Shown here one piece after another: positions 34,378 through 42,294 of a stretch of 64,000 nt of DNA. The notes under the pieces are model-generated. The model ran no database searches and was not told the origin of the DNA. It saw only the letters and a program-made list of their open reading frames with translations. The position numbers and the translations under genes were made by a program. The DNA comes from Costertonia aggregata (lineage in GTDB: Bacteria; Bacteroidota; Bacteroidia; Flavobacteriales; Flavobacteriaceae): contig NZ_CP058595.1 in assembly GCF_013402795.1 (NCBI RefSeq), forward strand, positions 717,501-781,500, read 5' to 3'. Within the stretch, counting starts at the first letter, position 1. Each line of letters begins with the position of its first letter.

Positions 34378-34404
34378 TAAGCTAATCCATAATCATAGTA
34401 AATT

Positions 34405-35466
34405 TTAAGCGATGCTTTGTACTACCTCTTTCTTCGCTTCTTTTTTTGTACCATCAAAACCTTCTACTCCACCAACTGTGGTATATTTCATGACATACCG
34501 TTTACCGGGATTTATGATTTGATAGGCATATTGGCACATCACGGCCGCTTCATGAAAACCGGAAAGTATAAGTTTCAATTTTCCTTCATACGTATTTACG
34601 TCGCCTATGGCGAACACACCGGGAAGATTGGTTTGGTAGTCTTTCGAATTATTGACCATAATGGCGTTTTTCTCTATTTCGAGTCCCCACTCGCCTATCG
34701 GACCCAGTTTTGGGGATAGGCCGAAAAGCGGAATGAAATTATCCACTTCGAGATAGGTTTCGCCTTTTTCAGGGTCGTTATGTTTGATAACAACAGCTTC
34801 CAAATTTTCATCACCATACAATTTTCTGACCTCAGCTTCGGTAAAGAGTTTTATCTTACCGAGTTTAGCCAATTCGGATGCTTTTTCGACGGAATCCAAG
34901 GCACCCCGGAATTCGTTTCTTCGATGTACCAAGGAAACCTCGGAGGCCACTTCGGCCAAGAAAATAGCCCAATCCAACGCGGAATCTCCTCCACCTGCGA
35001 TGACCACTTTTTTATTGCGATACACCTCTGGATCTTTGATGATATAGGCAACTCCTTTATCCTCGAAATCGACAATATTTTCGATAGGCGGTTTTCTAGG
35101 TTCAAACGAACCTAATCCGCCAGCAATAACCACAACCGGAGCTTGATGCTGTGTTCCTTTGTTCGTCGTCACGATATACGAACCGTCTTCTTGCTTGTCC
35201 AAAGTTTCGGCACGTTCGCCCAAAGTGAACCCCGGTTCGAAGGGTTTTATCTGATCCATTAGATTGTCGACCAAATCGCCCGCCAATATCTCCGTAAAAG
35301 CTGGAATATCGTATATGGGTTTCTTCGGATAAATCTCCGAACACTGTCCGCCCGGTTGGGGCAATGCATCGATCAAATGGCATTTCAATTTTAATAATCC
35401 CGCTTCGAAAACCGTGAATAATCCCGTTGGGCCTGCGCCTATTATTAGGATGTCTGTTTTTATCAT
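34405..35466 (-). CDS. thioredoxin-reductase-like NAD(P)H:ferredoxin oxidoreductase
   Basis: A 353-residue flavoprotein. FAD-binding IIGAGPTGLFTVFEAG is near residue 7, GGQCSEIYPKKPIYDIP near 40, and NADPH-binding VVIAGGGDSALDWAIFL near 155. The C-terminal FAD motif is FAIGDVNTYEGKLKLI, where thioredoxin reductases have GDVR. It lacks the CxxC redox pair of true thioredoxin reductases, which is the character of the YumC-type ferredoxin-NADP reductases. As the last gene of the sulfate assimilation unit it probably passes NADPH electrons to a ferredoxin for the siroheme sulfite reductase, which has no flavoprotein subunit here. That role is inferred from context. Confidence 0.85.
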   Translation of the reverse strand: MIKTDILIIGAGPTGLFTVFEAGLLKLKCHLIDALPQPGGQCSEIYPKKPIYDIPAFTEILAGDLVDNLMDQIKPFEPGFTLGERAETLDKQEDGSYIVTTNKGTQHQAPVVVIAGGLGSFEPRKPPIENIVDFEDKGVAYIIKDPEVYRNKKVVIAGGGDSALDWAIFLAEVASEVSLVHRRNEFRGALDSVEKASELAKLGKIKLFTEAEVRKLYGDENLEAVVIKHNDPEKGETYLEVDNFIPLFGLSPKLGPIGEWGLEIEKNAIMVNNSKDYQTNLPGVFAIGDVNTYEGKLKLILSGFHEAAVMCQYAYQIINPGKRYVMKYTTVGGVEGFDGTKKEAKKEVVQSIA

Positions 35467-35480
35467 TTTTTTACTCTTTT

Positions 35481-36062
35481 TTATACTTTTTCTACCAATT
35501 TCTGCGTGATTTCGTTCATTTTATCCACTTTTTGCTCAAAATCTCCTTTTATCGTCTTTCTATAATCGTTCAAGTTTTTCACCATTTGGTTGATGTCTTC
35601 GGGAATAACATCCTCGAAAAATTGTCTTAGACGTTTTGCCGTGGTCGGGGACTGTCCATTCGTCGAAATCGCAATCTTTACATTGCCCTTTGTGACGATT
35701 CCGCCCATATAGAAATCACAAAATGGGGGATTATCGGCAACATTGACCAGTTTATCAAGAGACCTACAGTCTTTATACACCTGAATGTTCACTTCGGGAA
35801 CATCCGTGGTTGCGATTACCATATGCTTTCCCTTCAAATACTTGGCATGGTAGGAATCGGTTATCAACGCTACATCAAATCTATTGGCCAATTCTCTGGT
35901 TGCTTTTCTGAACATAGGCGATACCATTGTCACTTTCGCATCTGGACTCGACTTCGTCAAAAAAGTGAGTTTTTCTTCGGCCACATTCCCCCCACCAACA
36001 ATCAAAATATGCAGCTTGGCGGTTTTTAGGAATATTGGGTATAGGTTGTTGCGCTCTGTCAT
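35481..36062 (-). CDS. precorrin-2 dehydrogenase / sirohydrochlorin ferrochelatase (CysG N-terminal/Met8 type)
   Basis: A 193-residue protein corresponding to the N-terminal half of CysG. NLYPIFLKTAKLHILIVGGGNVAEEKLTFL carries the NAD-binding loop (about residue 6-30). NPPFCDFYMGGIVTKGNVKIAISTNGQSPT is the usual active-site region (about 110-140), and KRLRQFFEDVIPE is the following helix. It oxidises precorrin-2 and inserts iron to make siroheme for the sulfite reductase encoded two genes upstream. It overlaps cobA by 4 bases. No methyltransferase half is fused; that activity is on the neighbouring cobA gene. Confidence 0.9.
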   Translation of the reverse strand: MTERNNLYPIFLKTAKLHILIVGGGNVAEEKLTFLTKSSPDAKVTMVSPMFRKATRELANRFDVALITDSYHAKYLKGKHMVIATTDVPEVNIQVYKDCRSLDKLVNVADNPPFCDFYMGGIVTKGNVKIAISTNGQSPTTAKRLRQFFEDVIPEDINQMVKNLNDYRKTIKGDFEQKVDKMNEITQKLVEKV

Positions 36063-36973
36063 GATTCGATTTTTTCGGTTAGACCTACAAGGAGGTTGCT
36101 CTGGCTTCGGCTACGCTCAGCCGCCGCGACAACACCTTGCAGGTCTTCACTACTCTGACTTTCAAGGTGTTGACGACGGATGAGGCCACCTTGTAGGTCA
36201 GAAATGATGTCTCGGTGTCGCACGACTTCCCCAATAATGATAATCGCTGGATTGGCCAGTTCTTTTCGTTCAACTTCTCTTTCAATGGAATCGATTGTTC
36301 CTACACCTACTTTTTCATTTTCCCGCGTTCCGTTTTGGATAATGGCGATCGGGGTTTTCGATTTTCCCTCCTTCTTGAAAAGGGTTACGATTTGAGAAAG
36401 TTTTGACATCCCCATTAAAATGACAACGGTCGCACTTGATTTGGCGGCCAACCGTACGTCGTTCGATAATTTATGCTCTTTGGTAGTACCGGTAATGACC
36501 CAAAAACTTTCTGCTGAACCTCTCTTTGTAACGGGAATATTCTGAGCTGCCGGTACGGAAAGACATGATGAAATTCCGGGTACGATTGCGACTTCGAGTC
36601 CGTGGGCGGCCGCATATTCCATTTCTTCGGCGCCGCGACCGAATACAAAAGGATCGCCCCCCTTTAACCGTACCACATGCTTACCTTGTTTTGCTCTTTG
36701 AACGATAAGTTCATTGATTTGTTCTTGTTGGTAGGAATAACATCCTCTTCGCTTTCCAACGAAAATATGCTCAGCTTGAGGGGCATATTCCAATAATTGG
36801 GTATCGATCAAAGCGTCGTACAAAACCACATCAGCTTTTTGCAAGGCTTTTATTGCTTTTAACGTGATGAGCTCTACGTCGCCGGGGCCGGCACCGATTA
36901 CGGTTAGAAGCCTCCGACTTCGGCTACGCTCAATCTCCGAAATGGTTTCTAAATTTTTTAGTATCTCTTTCAT
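36059..36973 (-). CDS. cobA: uroporphyrinogen-III C-methyltransferase with repeat-derived N- and C-terminal segments
   Basis: A 304-residue SUMT enzyme that methylates uroporphyrinogen III twice to give precorrin-2. The core (about 22-258) has VIGAGPGDVELITLKA, VVLYDALID, HVVRLKGGDPFVFGRGAEEM and VPGISS. The N-terminus carries EIERSRSRR and the tail (about residues 258-304) has GLIRRQHLESQSS and AAAERSRSQSNLLVG. Both derive from genomic palindromic repeats (36911-36945 and 36073-36205) read in frame. Typical SUMTs end soon after the GEVVRHRDI segment, so the last 45 or so residues look like added sequence. It lies between the sulfite reductase (3 bases away) and the Met8-type gene (4-base overlap). 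Confidence 0.9.
   Translation of the reverse strand: MKEILKNLETISEIERSRSRRLLTVIGAGPGDVELITLKAIKALQKADVVLYDALIDTQLLEYAPQAEHIFVGKRRGCYSYQQEQINELIVQRAKQGKHVVRLKGGDPFVFGRGAEEMEYAAAHGLEVAIVPGISSCLSVPAAQNIPVTKRGSAESFWVITGTTKEHKLSNDVRLAAKSSATVVILMGMSKLSQIVTLFKKEGKSKTPIAIIQNGTRENEKVGVGTIDSIEREVERKELANPAIIIIGEVVRHRDIISDLQGGLIRRQHLESQSSEDLQGVVAAAERSRSQSNLLVGLTEKIES
36073..36205. repeat. compound palindromic repeat inside the cobA 3' end
   Basis: This holds an outer inverted pair GACCTACAAGG/CCTTGTAGGTC (36081-36091 and 36189-36199) and an inner pair CAACACCTTG/CAAGGTGTTG (36130-36139 and 36163-36172). One copy of the dispersed core CTTCGGCTACGCTCA lies at 36105-36119. It appears to be several intergenic repeat units nested in one another, and is translated as part of CobA. 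Confidence 0.75.
36911..36945. repeat. GCTACGCTCA repeat inside the cobA 5' end
   Basis: CTTCGGCTACGCTCA at 36918-36932 with flanks CCTCCGA and ATCTCCGA. On the minus strand it is read in frame as EIERSRSRR within the first 25 codons of cobA. It has the same orientation and reading frame as the copy at the other end of the gene. Confidence 0.75.
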
Positions 36974-36976
36974 CTT

Positions 36977-39067
36977 CTATATGGTCGCCAATTCTCGTTC
37001 TCTAAATTTTTCAACGGATTTCAAAAACCCCTTTGCATCTTCCAAATAGCTCTTGGCAAAGGCTTCCGTGGGTTCGTTTTTATTTAATTGTAAGACCAAA
37101 TTTTCAAATCTGTCACCTACGGCAATTCTACCGGAAGAAATAAACTTTTCATCAAAATCTTTGATAATACTATTATGGGTATTGACTTTTGTTTTTTCGG
37201 CGGTCAATAAGGCCTTGGCCGAATTGACCATCGATGAATAGGAATGGTAAATGCTCGCCGCCCATTTTTCGGCACTTAAACTTTCTTCGGCACATTGGAT
37301 TTTCTCTTGACTTTCCAACAATAATGTGGCGATAAGGTCAATCACGACGCCGGCACATTCACCGATGCCGATTTCCTTTTTATATTTTTCGGTGTTGCCC
37401 CAATCGATAAAATCGTCTTGGGTCAAGTTTTCAATATCGGTCAAGGGCTTTAGAAAATCATAGAAATAATGTTCGCCTTTTTCTGCATAATAATCGGCAA
37501 AAGACTTTTCTTTTCCGTTTGCTTCAAAATCATCTAAAATCAAACGCAATGCTTGGGGGCCTCTTTTACTGGGCACTTTTACAACTTTATCCGCAAAACG
37601 ACCATTGCCGTTTCCATCGTTTCCTCCACCCAATAAAACCTGAAGTGCCGGCGCTACCAATTTATCTTTGGTACGGATGCTCATGCCCTGAAAACCGATG
37701 TTCGCCATGTTATGCTGGCCACAGGCGTTCATGCATCCACTGATTTTGATAACTACATCAGGGTTACTGATGTATTGTGGATATTCAGCTTTTATTATGC
37801 GCTCCAATTCTTCGGCGATGCCTGTGCTGCTGGCGATGCCTAAATTGCAGGTATCCGTACCTGGGCAGGCGGTAATGTCCAAGGCTTTGTTGTAACCGGC
37901 TTCCGCAAAGCCCAATTTTTCCAGTTCCGTGTAGAAAAACGGAAGGAGTTCTTCTTTTACATACGGAATCAAAATATTCTGCCGCAATGACAAACGGATT
38001 TCCCCTGCGGCATAATTCTGAACCAAATCAGCCAATAATCTTGCCTTATCCGTATAGAAATCGCCCAAAAGCACCTTGATGCCGATAGCAACAAAACCTT
38101 CCTGTTTTTGAGGAACGATATTCGTGGATTTCCATTTTTCGAAAGTTTCTTTATCGGTTATTTCGATTTTCGGAATTTCCGTTTCAGCCACTTTTATCTT
38201 TGGATAACTTTCCGCATCAATCGGAAAAACCTCATGTGGAACCGCTTTTTGCTCTTCTTTCAGTAATTTTTTAAATCCGTCAAGACCAACATCTTTCAAT
38301 AGGAATTTCATTCGCGCTTTGGCCCTACTTTTTCGTTCGCCATAGCGGTCAAAAACACGAATAACTCCATCCATAAGCGGGATTATCTTATCCGAAGGAA
38401 GAAACTCGAAAAGCACATCGGCATGGCGCGGCTGTGAACCTAATCCGCCACCTAACATTACTTTAAAACCTCTTACGCCATTTTGGATTTTGGCAATAAA
38501 TCCGAGATCGTGCATATAGGAAAGTCCCGTATCGGTATCACTTGCGGAAAAAGAAACTTTGAATTTGCGGCCCATTTCTTGGCTGATGGGATTCCGAAGA
38601 AAATATTTGAACAGGGATTCGGCATATGGGGAAACATCGAACGGTTCGTCAACATCAATGCCGGCCGTTTCACTAGCCGTTACATTTCGTACGGTGTTGC
38701 CACAAGCTTCACGTAGCGTAACTTCATCTTTTTCGAGCTGCGCCCAAAGCTCAGGAGTTCTATCCAAATCAACATAGTGAATTTGAATATCCTGCCTTGT
38801 CGTTATATGCAGGCGACCTGTGGAATACTCATCCGAGACATCGCAAATACCATGCAATTGCCGGGATGTCACTTTACCGTAGGGCAGTTTGATACGGATC
38901 ATCTGTACGCCCTGTTGCCGCTGACCGTATACACCACGCGCCAAACGAAGACTACGGAATTTCTCCTCGTCAACCTTCCCGTTATGGAACTCGTTTATCT
39001 TGCGTTCCAATTCAAGAATGTCTTTCTCAACTACGGGATTCTCTATTTCTGTTCTAAAACTTTCCAT
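36977..39067 (-). CDS. siroheme/4Fe-4S sulfite (nitrite/sulfite-family) reductase with C-terminal HEPN-like helical extension
   Basis: A 696-residue protein. The reductase part (about 40-540) has duplicated ferredoxin-like repeats. It carries the cofactor motifs ACPGTDTCNLGIASSTG (about 398-405, CxxxxxC) and SGCMNACGQHNMANIGFQG (about 444-448, CxxxC), which bind the 4Fe-4S cluster bridged to siroheme. It reduces sulfite to sulfide with six electrons. About 150 extra C-terminal residues form charged helices (CAEESLSAEKWAASIYHSYS, then MVNSAKALLTAEK and AKSYLEDAKGFLKSVEKF). These resemble a HEPN domain and are absent from classical CysI. By context (cysD, cysN, cysH, cobA, siroheme synthase) it is the assimilatory sulfite reductase and not a nitrite reductase. 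Confidence 0.86.
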   Translation of the reverse strand: MESFRTEIENPVVEKDILELERKINEFHNGKVDEEKFRSLRLARGVYGQRQQGVQMIRIKLPYGKVTSRQLHGICDVSDEYSTGRLHITTRQDIQIHYVDLDRTPELWAQLEKDEVTLREACGNTVRNVTASETAGIDVDEPFDVSPYAESLFKYFLRNPISQEMGRKFKVSFSASDTDTGLSYMHDLGFIAKIQNGVRGFKVMLGGGLGSQPRHADVLFEFLPSDKIIPLMDGVIRVFDRYGERKSRAKARMKFLLKDVGLDGFKKLLKEEQKAVPHEVFPIDAESYPKIKVAETEIPKIEITDKETFEKWKSTNIVPQKQEGFVAIGIKVLLGDFYTDKARLLADLVQNYAAGEIRLSLRQNILIPYVKEELLPFFYTELEKLGFAEAGYNKALDITACPGTDTCNLGIASSTGIAEELERIIKAEYPQYISNPDVVIKISGCMNACGQHNMANIGFQGMSIRTKDKLVAPALQVLLGGGNDGNGNGRFADKVVKVPSKRGPQALRLILDDFEANGKEKSFADYYAEKGEHYFYDFLKPLTDIENLTQDDFIDWGNTEKYKKEIGIGECAGVVIDLIATLLLESQEKIQCAEESLSAEKWAASIYHSYSSMVNSAKALLTAEKTKVNTHNSIIKDFDEKFISSGRIAVGDRFENLVLQLNKNEPTEAFAKSYLEDAKGFLKSVEKFRERELATI

Positions 39068-39245
39068 CCAAATTAGATTTTAGACTCTAGACGTCAGACG
39101 TCAGATTTTAATATTTTTTATCCTATGGGATAAATAGGATTTATTTGTGTGTTACTTCTCGAATGGTCAATTTTCCATTGCATTTTTACAAGCCTATTAC
39201 AAGGTGCTTCTGACCTGTTAGGATTTCTCGTGCCTCACTCAAAAC

Positions 39246-39304
39246 AAGCCCCCCCAACATACCACGTCTGAATAATAATTACCGCTTCGGGGGTTAGGGG
39301 GCTT
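39246..39304. repeat. short palindromic element with DUF559-element-like ends
   Basis: A 59-bp element with arms AAGCCCCCCCAAC (39246-39258) and GTTAGGGGGCTT (39293-39304). The right end (on the minus strand AAGCCCCC, TAAC, CCCCG, AAG) resembles the outer part of the inverted repeats of the DUF559 elements in metH2. Its last bases are the first two bases of the cysN stop codon TAA. It may also act as a terminator or a stem at the cysN mRNA end. Confidence 0.6.
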
Positions 39305-40550
39305 ATTGTACAAACCCTGCCCCTACCGTATTGTTCGACTGGGTATCAATCAAAATAAACGAACCATTCGTCCTGTGATTTTTGAACTTATCGTAAAAAA
39401 TCGGCTTGTTCAATTTAAAGGTTACTTGTGCGATATCGTTCATACCTAGTCCGTCAACATTCTTTTCGATACCCGAATAATCGGGATTTATCTTATGATG
39501 AATGTTATCGACCTTGGCCAGTACTTTATTGATTCCATGCTGTACGACATATTTTTTTCCGGTGGTCAATTTTTCGGAATCCATCCAAGAAATCGTAGCC
39601 GTGAACTGTTTTTCAATCGTAGGTAAATCGCCTGCCTTGACCAACATATCTCCCCTACTCAGATTGATTTCATCTTCCAGGGTTATGGTTACCGATGACC
39701 TTCTTGCCGCTGTTTCGTATTTCTTGTCGTAAAAAAAGATTTCCTTGATTTTTGACCGTGTTTGCGATGGTAACGCAACGACCTCATCGCCTACGCTAAG
39801 CTCGCCACCGTAAACTTTTCCGGCAAAGCCGCGGAAATCATGATGTTCATCTGTTTTTGGCCGGATGACATATTGCACTGGAAATCTTGGCGTACCTACG
39901 TTTGATACCGCTGCCAAATCCAAACCTTCCAAATGTTCCAAAAGTGTTTCGCCTTTGTACCAAGGAGTATTTTGGGATTTGTTTACCACATTATCCCCCT
40001 TCAAAGCACTAACCGGAATAAAGGTTATTTTTTGATCTTCGTAATCCCGTTTGGCCATCAGTTCCTCAAAATCGGACTTGATTTCACTGTATCGCTCTTC
40101 TGAAAAATCTACCAAATCCATTTTATTAATAGCTACTACCACTTCTTTGACCCGCAACAGGTTATTGATGAAAAAGTGTCGATTGGTTTGTTCGATTACA
40201 CCTTTTCGGGCATCGATCAAGATAATCGCAGCTTGGGAAGTTGAGGCCCCGGTAACCATGTTCCTGGTATATTCTACATGGCCCGGCGTATCGGCTATGA
40301 TATAACTCTTGGTTGCTGTCGAAAAGTAAATATGGGCCACATCAATGGTAATTCCCTGTTCCCGTTCGGCCACCAGTCCATCGGTTGCTAAGGAGAAATC
40401 CAAGTAATCATACCCATTTTTCTTACTTCGCTTTTCGATGGCCTCCAATTTATCGATGGTTAATGATTTTGTATCGTAGAGCAGTCTGCCAATCAAGGTA
40501 CTTTTACCGTCATCTACACTTCCTGCTGTTGCTATTTTTAGTACTTCCAC
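39303..40550 (-). CDS. cysN: sulfate adenylyltransferase subunit 1 (GTPase subunit)
   Basis: A 415-residue elongation-factor-like GTPase. G1 is ATAGSVDDGKSTLIGRLL near residue 7, G3 is IADTPGHVEYTRNMVTGAS near 88 and G4 is VVAINKMDLVDFS near 142, followed by beta-barrel domains. With CysD it activates sulfate to APS, GTP hydrolysis driving the reaction. It is not fused to APS kinase (CysC). The stop codon overlaps a short palindromic element. It is followed, in transcription order, by the sulfite reductase gene after about 235 bases and preceded by cysD. Confidence 0.94.
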   Translation of the reverse strand: MEVLKIATAGSVDDGKSTLIGRLLYDTKSLTIDKLEAIEKRSKKNGYDYLDFSLATDGLVAEREQGITIDVAHIYFSTATKSYIIADTPGHVEYTRNMVTGASTSQAAIILIDARKGVIEQTNRHFFINNLLRVKEVVVAINKMDLVDFSEERYSEIKSDFEELMAKRDYEDQKITFIPVSALKGDNVVNKSQNTPWYKGETLLEHLEGLDLAAVSNVGTPRFPVQYVIRPKTDEHHDFRGFAGKVYGGELSVGDEVVALPSQTRSKIKEIFFYDKKYETAARRSSVTITLEDEINLSRGDMLVKAGDLPTIEKQFTATISWMDSEKLTTGKKYVVQHGINKVLAKVDNIHHKINPDYSGIEKNVDGLGMNDIAQVTFKLNKPIFYDKFKNHRTNGSFILIDTQSNNTVGAGFVQ

Positions 40551-40568
40551 TTTAGTTGTTTGTTGTCA

Positions 40569-40625
40569 GTTGATAGTTGTCAGTTTTGTTTCGTTTTCTG
40601 CCAACGAACAACCGACAACTATTAA
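40569..40625. repeat. imperfect inverted repeat between cysD and cysN
   Basis: GTTGATAGTTGTCAGTT-like sequence (about 40569-40585) faces AACCGACAACTATTAACC (about 40609-40625); ATAGTTGTC/GACAACTAT is exact (40573-40581, 40614-40622). It belongs to the degenerate GTTGAT/TTGTCAG word family seen in several gaps of this window. Confidence 0.55.
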
Positions 40626-40630
40626 CCATA

Positions 40631-41551
40631 TTAAAAGTATCCTTGTTGTTTCCTTTTTTCCATTGCGGCTTCTGAACGCTTGTCATCGATTCGGGCGCCT
40701 CTTTCGGAAATGGTGGAATCCCTTATTTCTTGCACAACGGATTCAATATCAGTCGCCTCGGAAAATACGGCAGCCGTACAGCTCATATCGCCTACCGTTC
40801 TAAAGCGTACCATTCGTTCCAGAACCTCTTCGTCTTCTTCTTGGAATACATATTCGGAATGTGACCAAATCAAGCCATCCCTTAAAAAGACTTTTCTCTT
40901 ATGTGCAAAATAGATGGAAGGAATTTCAATCTGTTCTTTTTCAATATACGACCATACATCCAATTCTGTCCAGTTCGAAATCGGGAAAACACGCACGTTT
41001 TGTCCCAATTCAATTTGTCCGTTCAGCATATCGAACAATTCTGGGCGTTGATTTCTTTCGTCCCATTGGCCGAAATCATCACGTACCGAAAAAATTCGCT
41101 CCTTGGCACGGGCTTTTTCCTCATCCCTTCTTGCACCGCCGATACAGGCATCGAACTTGAATTCTTCTATGGCATCTAAAAGGGTTGTCGTTTGAAGTGA
41201 ATTACGACTGGAATATCTTCCGGATTCTTCTTTGACCTTTCCTTGGTCTATGGAATCCTGAACATTTCTTACGATAAGTTCAAGTCCTAATTCCTCTACT
41301 AATCTATCACGGAATTCTATGGTTTCCGGAAAATTGTGCCCCGTATCAATGTGCATTAAAGGAAACGGAATCTTTGCTGGCCAAAAGGCTTTTTGTGCCA
41401 ATCGAACCAAGGTTATGGAATCTTTCCCCCCTGAGAAAAGCAACACCGGTTTTTCGAATTGTGCGGCCACTTCCCTGAAGATGTAGATGGCTTCGTTTTC
41501 GAGGGCGTTAATATGTGCGGTATTCTTTAAAAGACTTGTTTCAGGTTTCAT
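40631..41551 (-). CDS. cysD: sulfate adenylyltransferase subunit 2
   Basis: A 306-residue PP-loop ATP pyrophosphatase. The family motif is VLLFSGGKDSITLVRLA near residue 36. IPFPLMHIDTGHNFPETIEFRD follows near 62 and ACIGGARRDEEKARAKERIFS near 133, with the C-terminal block ERMVRFRTVGDMSCTAAVFS near 250. It makes APS and pyrophosphate from ATP and sulfate in complex with CysN. It is encoded between cysH and cysN on the minus strand. The length is normal for the family. Confidence 0.95.
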   Translation of the reverse strand: MKPETSLLKNTAHINALENEAIYIFREVAAQFEKPVLLFSGGKDSITLVRLAQKAFWPAKIPFPLMHIDTGHNFPETIEFRDRLVEELGLELIVRNVQDSIDQGKVKEESGRYSSRNSLQTTTLLDAIEEFKFDACIGGARRDEEKARAKERIFSVRDDFGQWDERNQRPELFDMLNGQIELGQNVRVFPISNWTELDVWSYIEKEQIEIPSIYFAHKRKVFLRDGLIWSHSEYVFQEEDEEVLERMVRFRTVGDMSCTAAVFSEATDIESVVQEIRDSTISERGARIDDKRSEAAMEKRKQQGYF

Positions 41552-41570
41552 ATTTCAAGTTTCAAGTTAA

Positions 41571-41593
41571 TGCCTCGGCTACGCTCGGCAACC
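41571..41593. repeat. GCTACGCTC repeat copy upstream of cysD
   Basis: TGCCTCGGCTACGCTCGGCA is palindromic at its ends (TGCC/GGCA) and contains the dispersed GGCTACGCTC core. It lies in the gap between cysH and cysD, next to a TTTCAAGTTTCAAGTT tandem. Confidence 0.6.
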
Positions 41594-41660
41594 AACTTTT
41601 GACATCATAACTCGTTAATATTTCCAACTTTTTTACTTCGTATTTCTATTTTCGTATTTC

Positions 41661-42284
41661 TTACGTGTGTAATCCGCATTCACGATTTTCCAAAACTTTG
41701 GTCGGGTCAAAGTATTTATGTTCGTTTGGTAAATTTCTTTCCTTTAAATAGATATCCAATTGTGTGTCGCTCCAATGGTAAAACGGACTAACCTTTAGAA
41801 CTCCGTCTTTACTAAGACTCAAAATATCCAATGAATCACGATGGGCTGTTTGCCCTTTCCTAAGGTTCGTAAACCAAACATCTGGCTTATGTGCTGCCAT
41901 TGCCCTTCTAAAGGGTTCCAATTTTACCTGTTCTGTGAACTCGGCATGTTTCGGGTGTTCGATATCAGGAATTCCCATGACAGCATCTCTATGGGATGAT
42001 GTCTGCTTCGGAACATATAAATCGATATTCAACCCAAGGCGCTCAATCAATTCTTCGGCATGTTTATAGGTGTTAGGCGTATTATAGCCCGTATCGCACC
42101 AAATCACAGGAATATCTTTTTTTACATCGACCACTGCGTTCAGAATGGCCACTTCGTACGGTCTAAAATTGGTCGTAACAATGGGTTTTTGGGCGTTCTT
42201 AATAGCCCAAGAAATAATTTCCCCAGGCGGAATGCCCATGAATTGAATATTAAGTTTTTCGATTTGTTCTTTTGTGAAAACCAT
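41661..42284 (-). CDS. cysH: phosphoadenylyl-sulfate / adenylyl-sulfate reductase
   Basis: A 207-residue CysH-family protein. VIWCDTGYNTPNTYKHAEEL lies near 65, the substrate-binding segment DVWFTNLRKGQTAHRDS near 140 and SPFYHWSDTQLDIYL near 170. The C-terminal catalytic motif is RECGLHT at the very end. The CC...CxxC cluster ligands of APS-type reductases are absent, which points to the iron-sulfur-free PAPS-type. However, no APS kinase gene is in this cluster and CysN is not fused to one. It releases sulfite using thioredoxin or glutaredoxin electrons. It lies 10 bases downstream of the DUF2061 gene. Confidence 0.88.
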   Translation of the reverse strand: MVFTKEQIEKLNIQFMGIPPGEIISWAIKNAQKPIVTTNFRPYEVAILNAVVDVKKDIPVIWCDTGYNTPNTYKHAEELIERLGLNIDLYVPKQTSSHRDAVMGIPDIEHPKHAEFTEQVKLEPFRRAMAAHKPDVWFTNLRKGQTAHRDSLDILSLSKDGVLKVSPFYHWSDTQLDIYLKERNLPNEHKYFDPTKVLENRECGLHT

Positions 42285-42294
42285 AATCCAGAAT

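Noticed and set aside
36977-39067. Nitrite reductase
   Set aside because: Sequence motifs do not separate the two activities, but the sulfate-activation, siroheme and methionine genes around it make sulfite the likely substrate.
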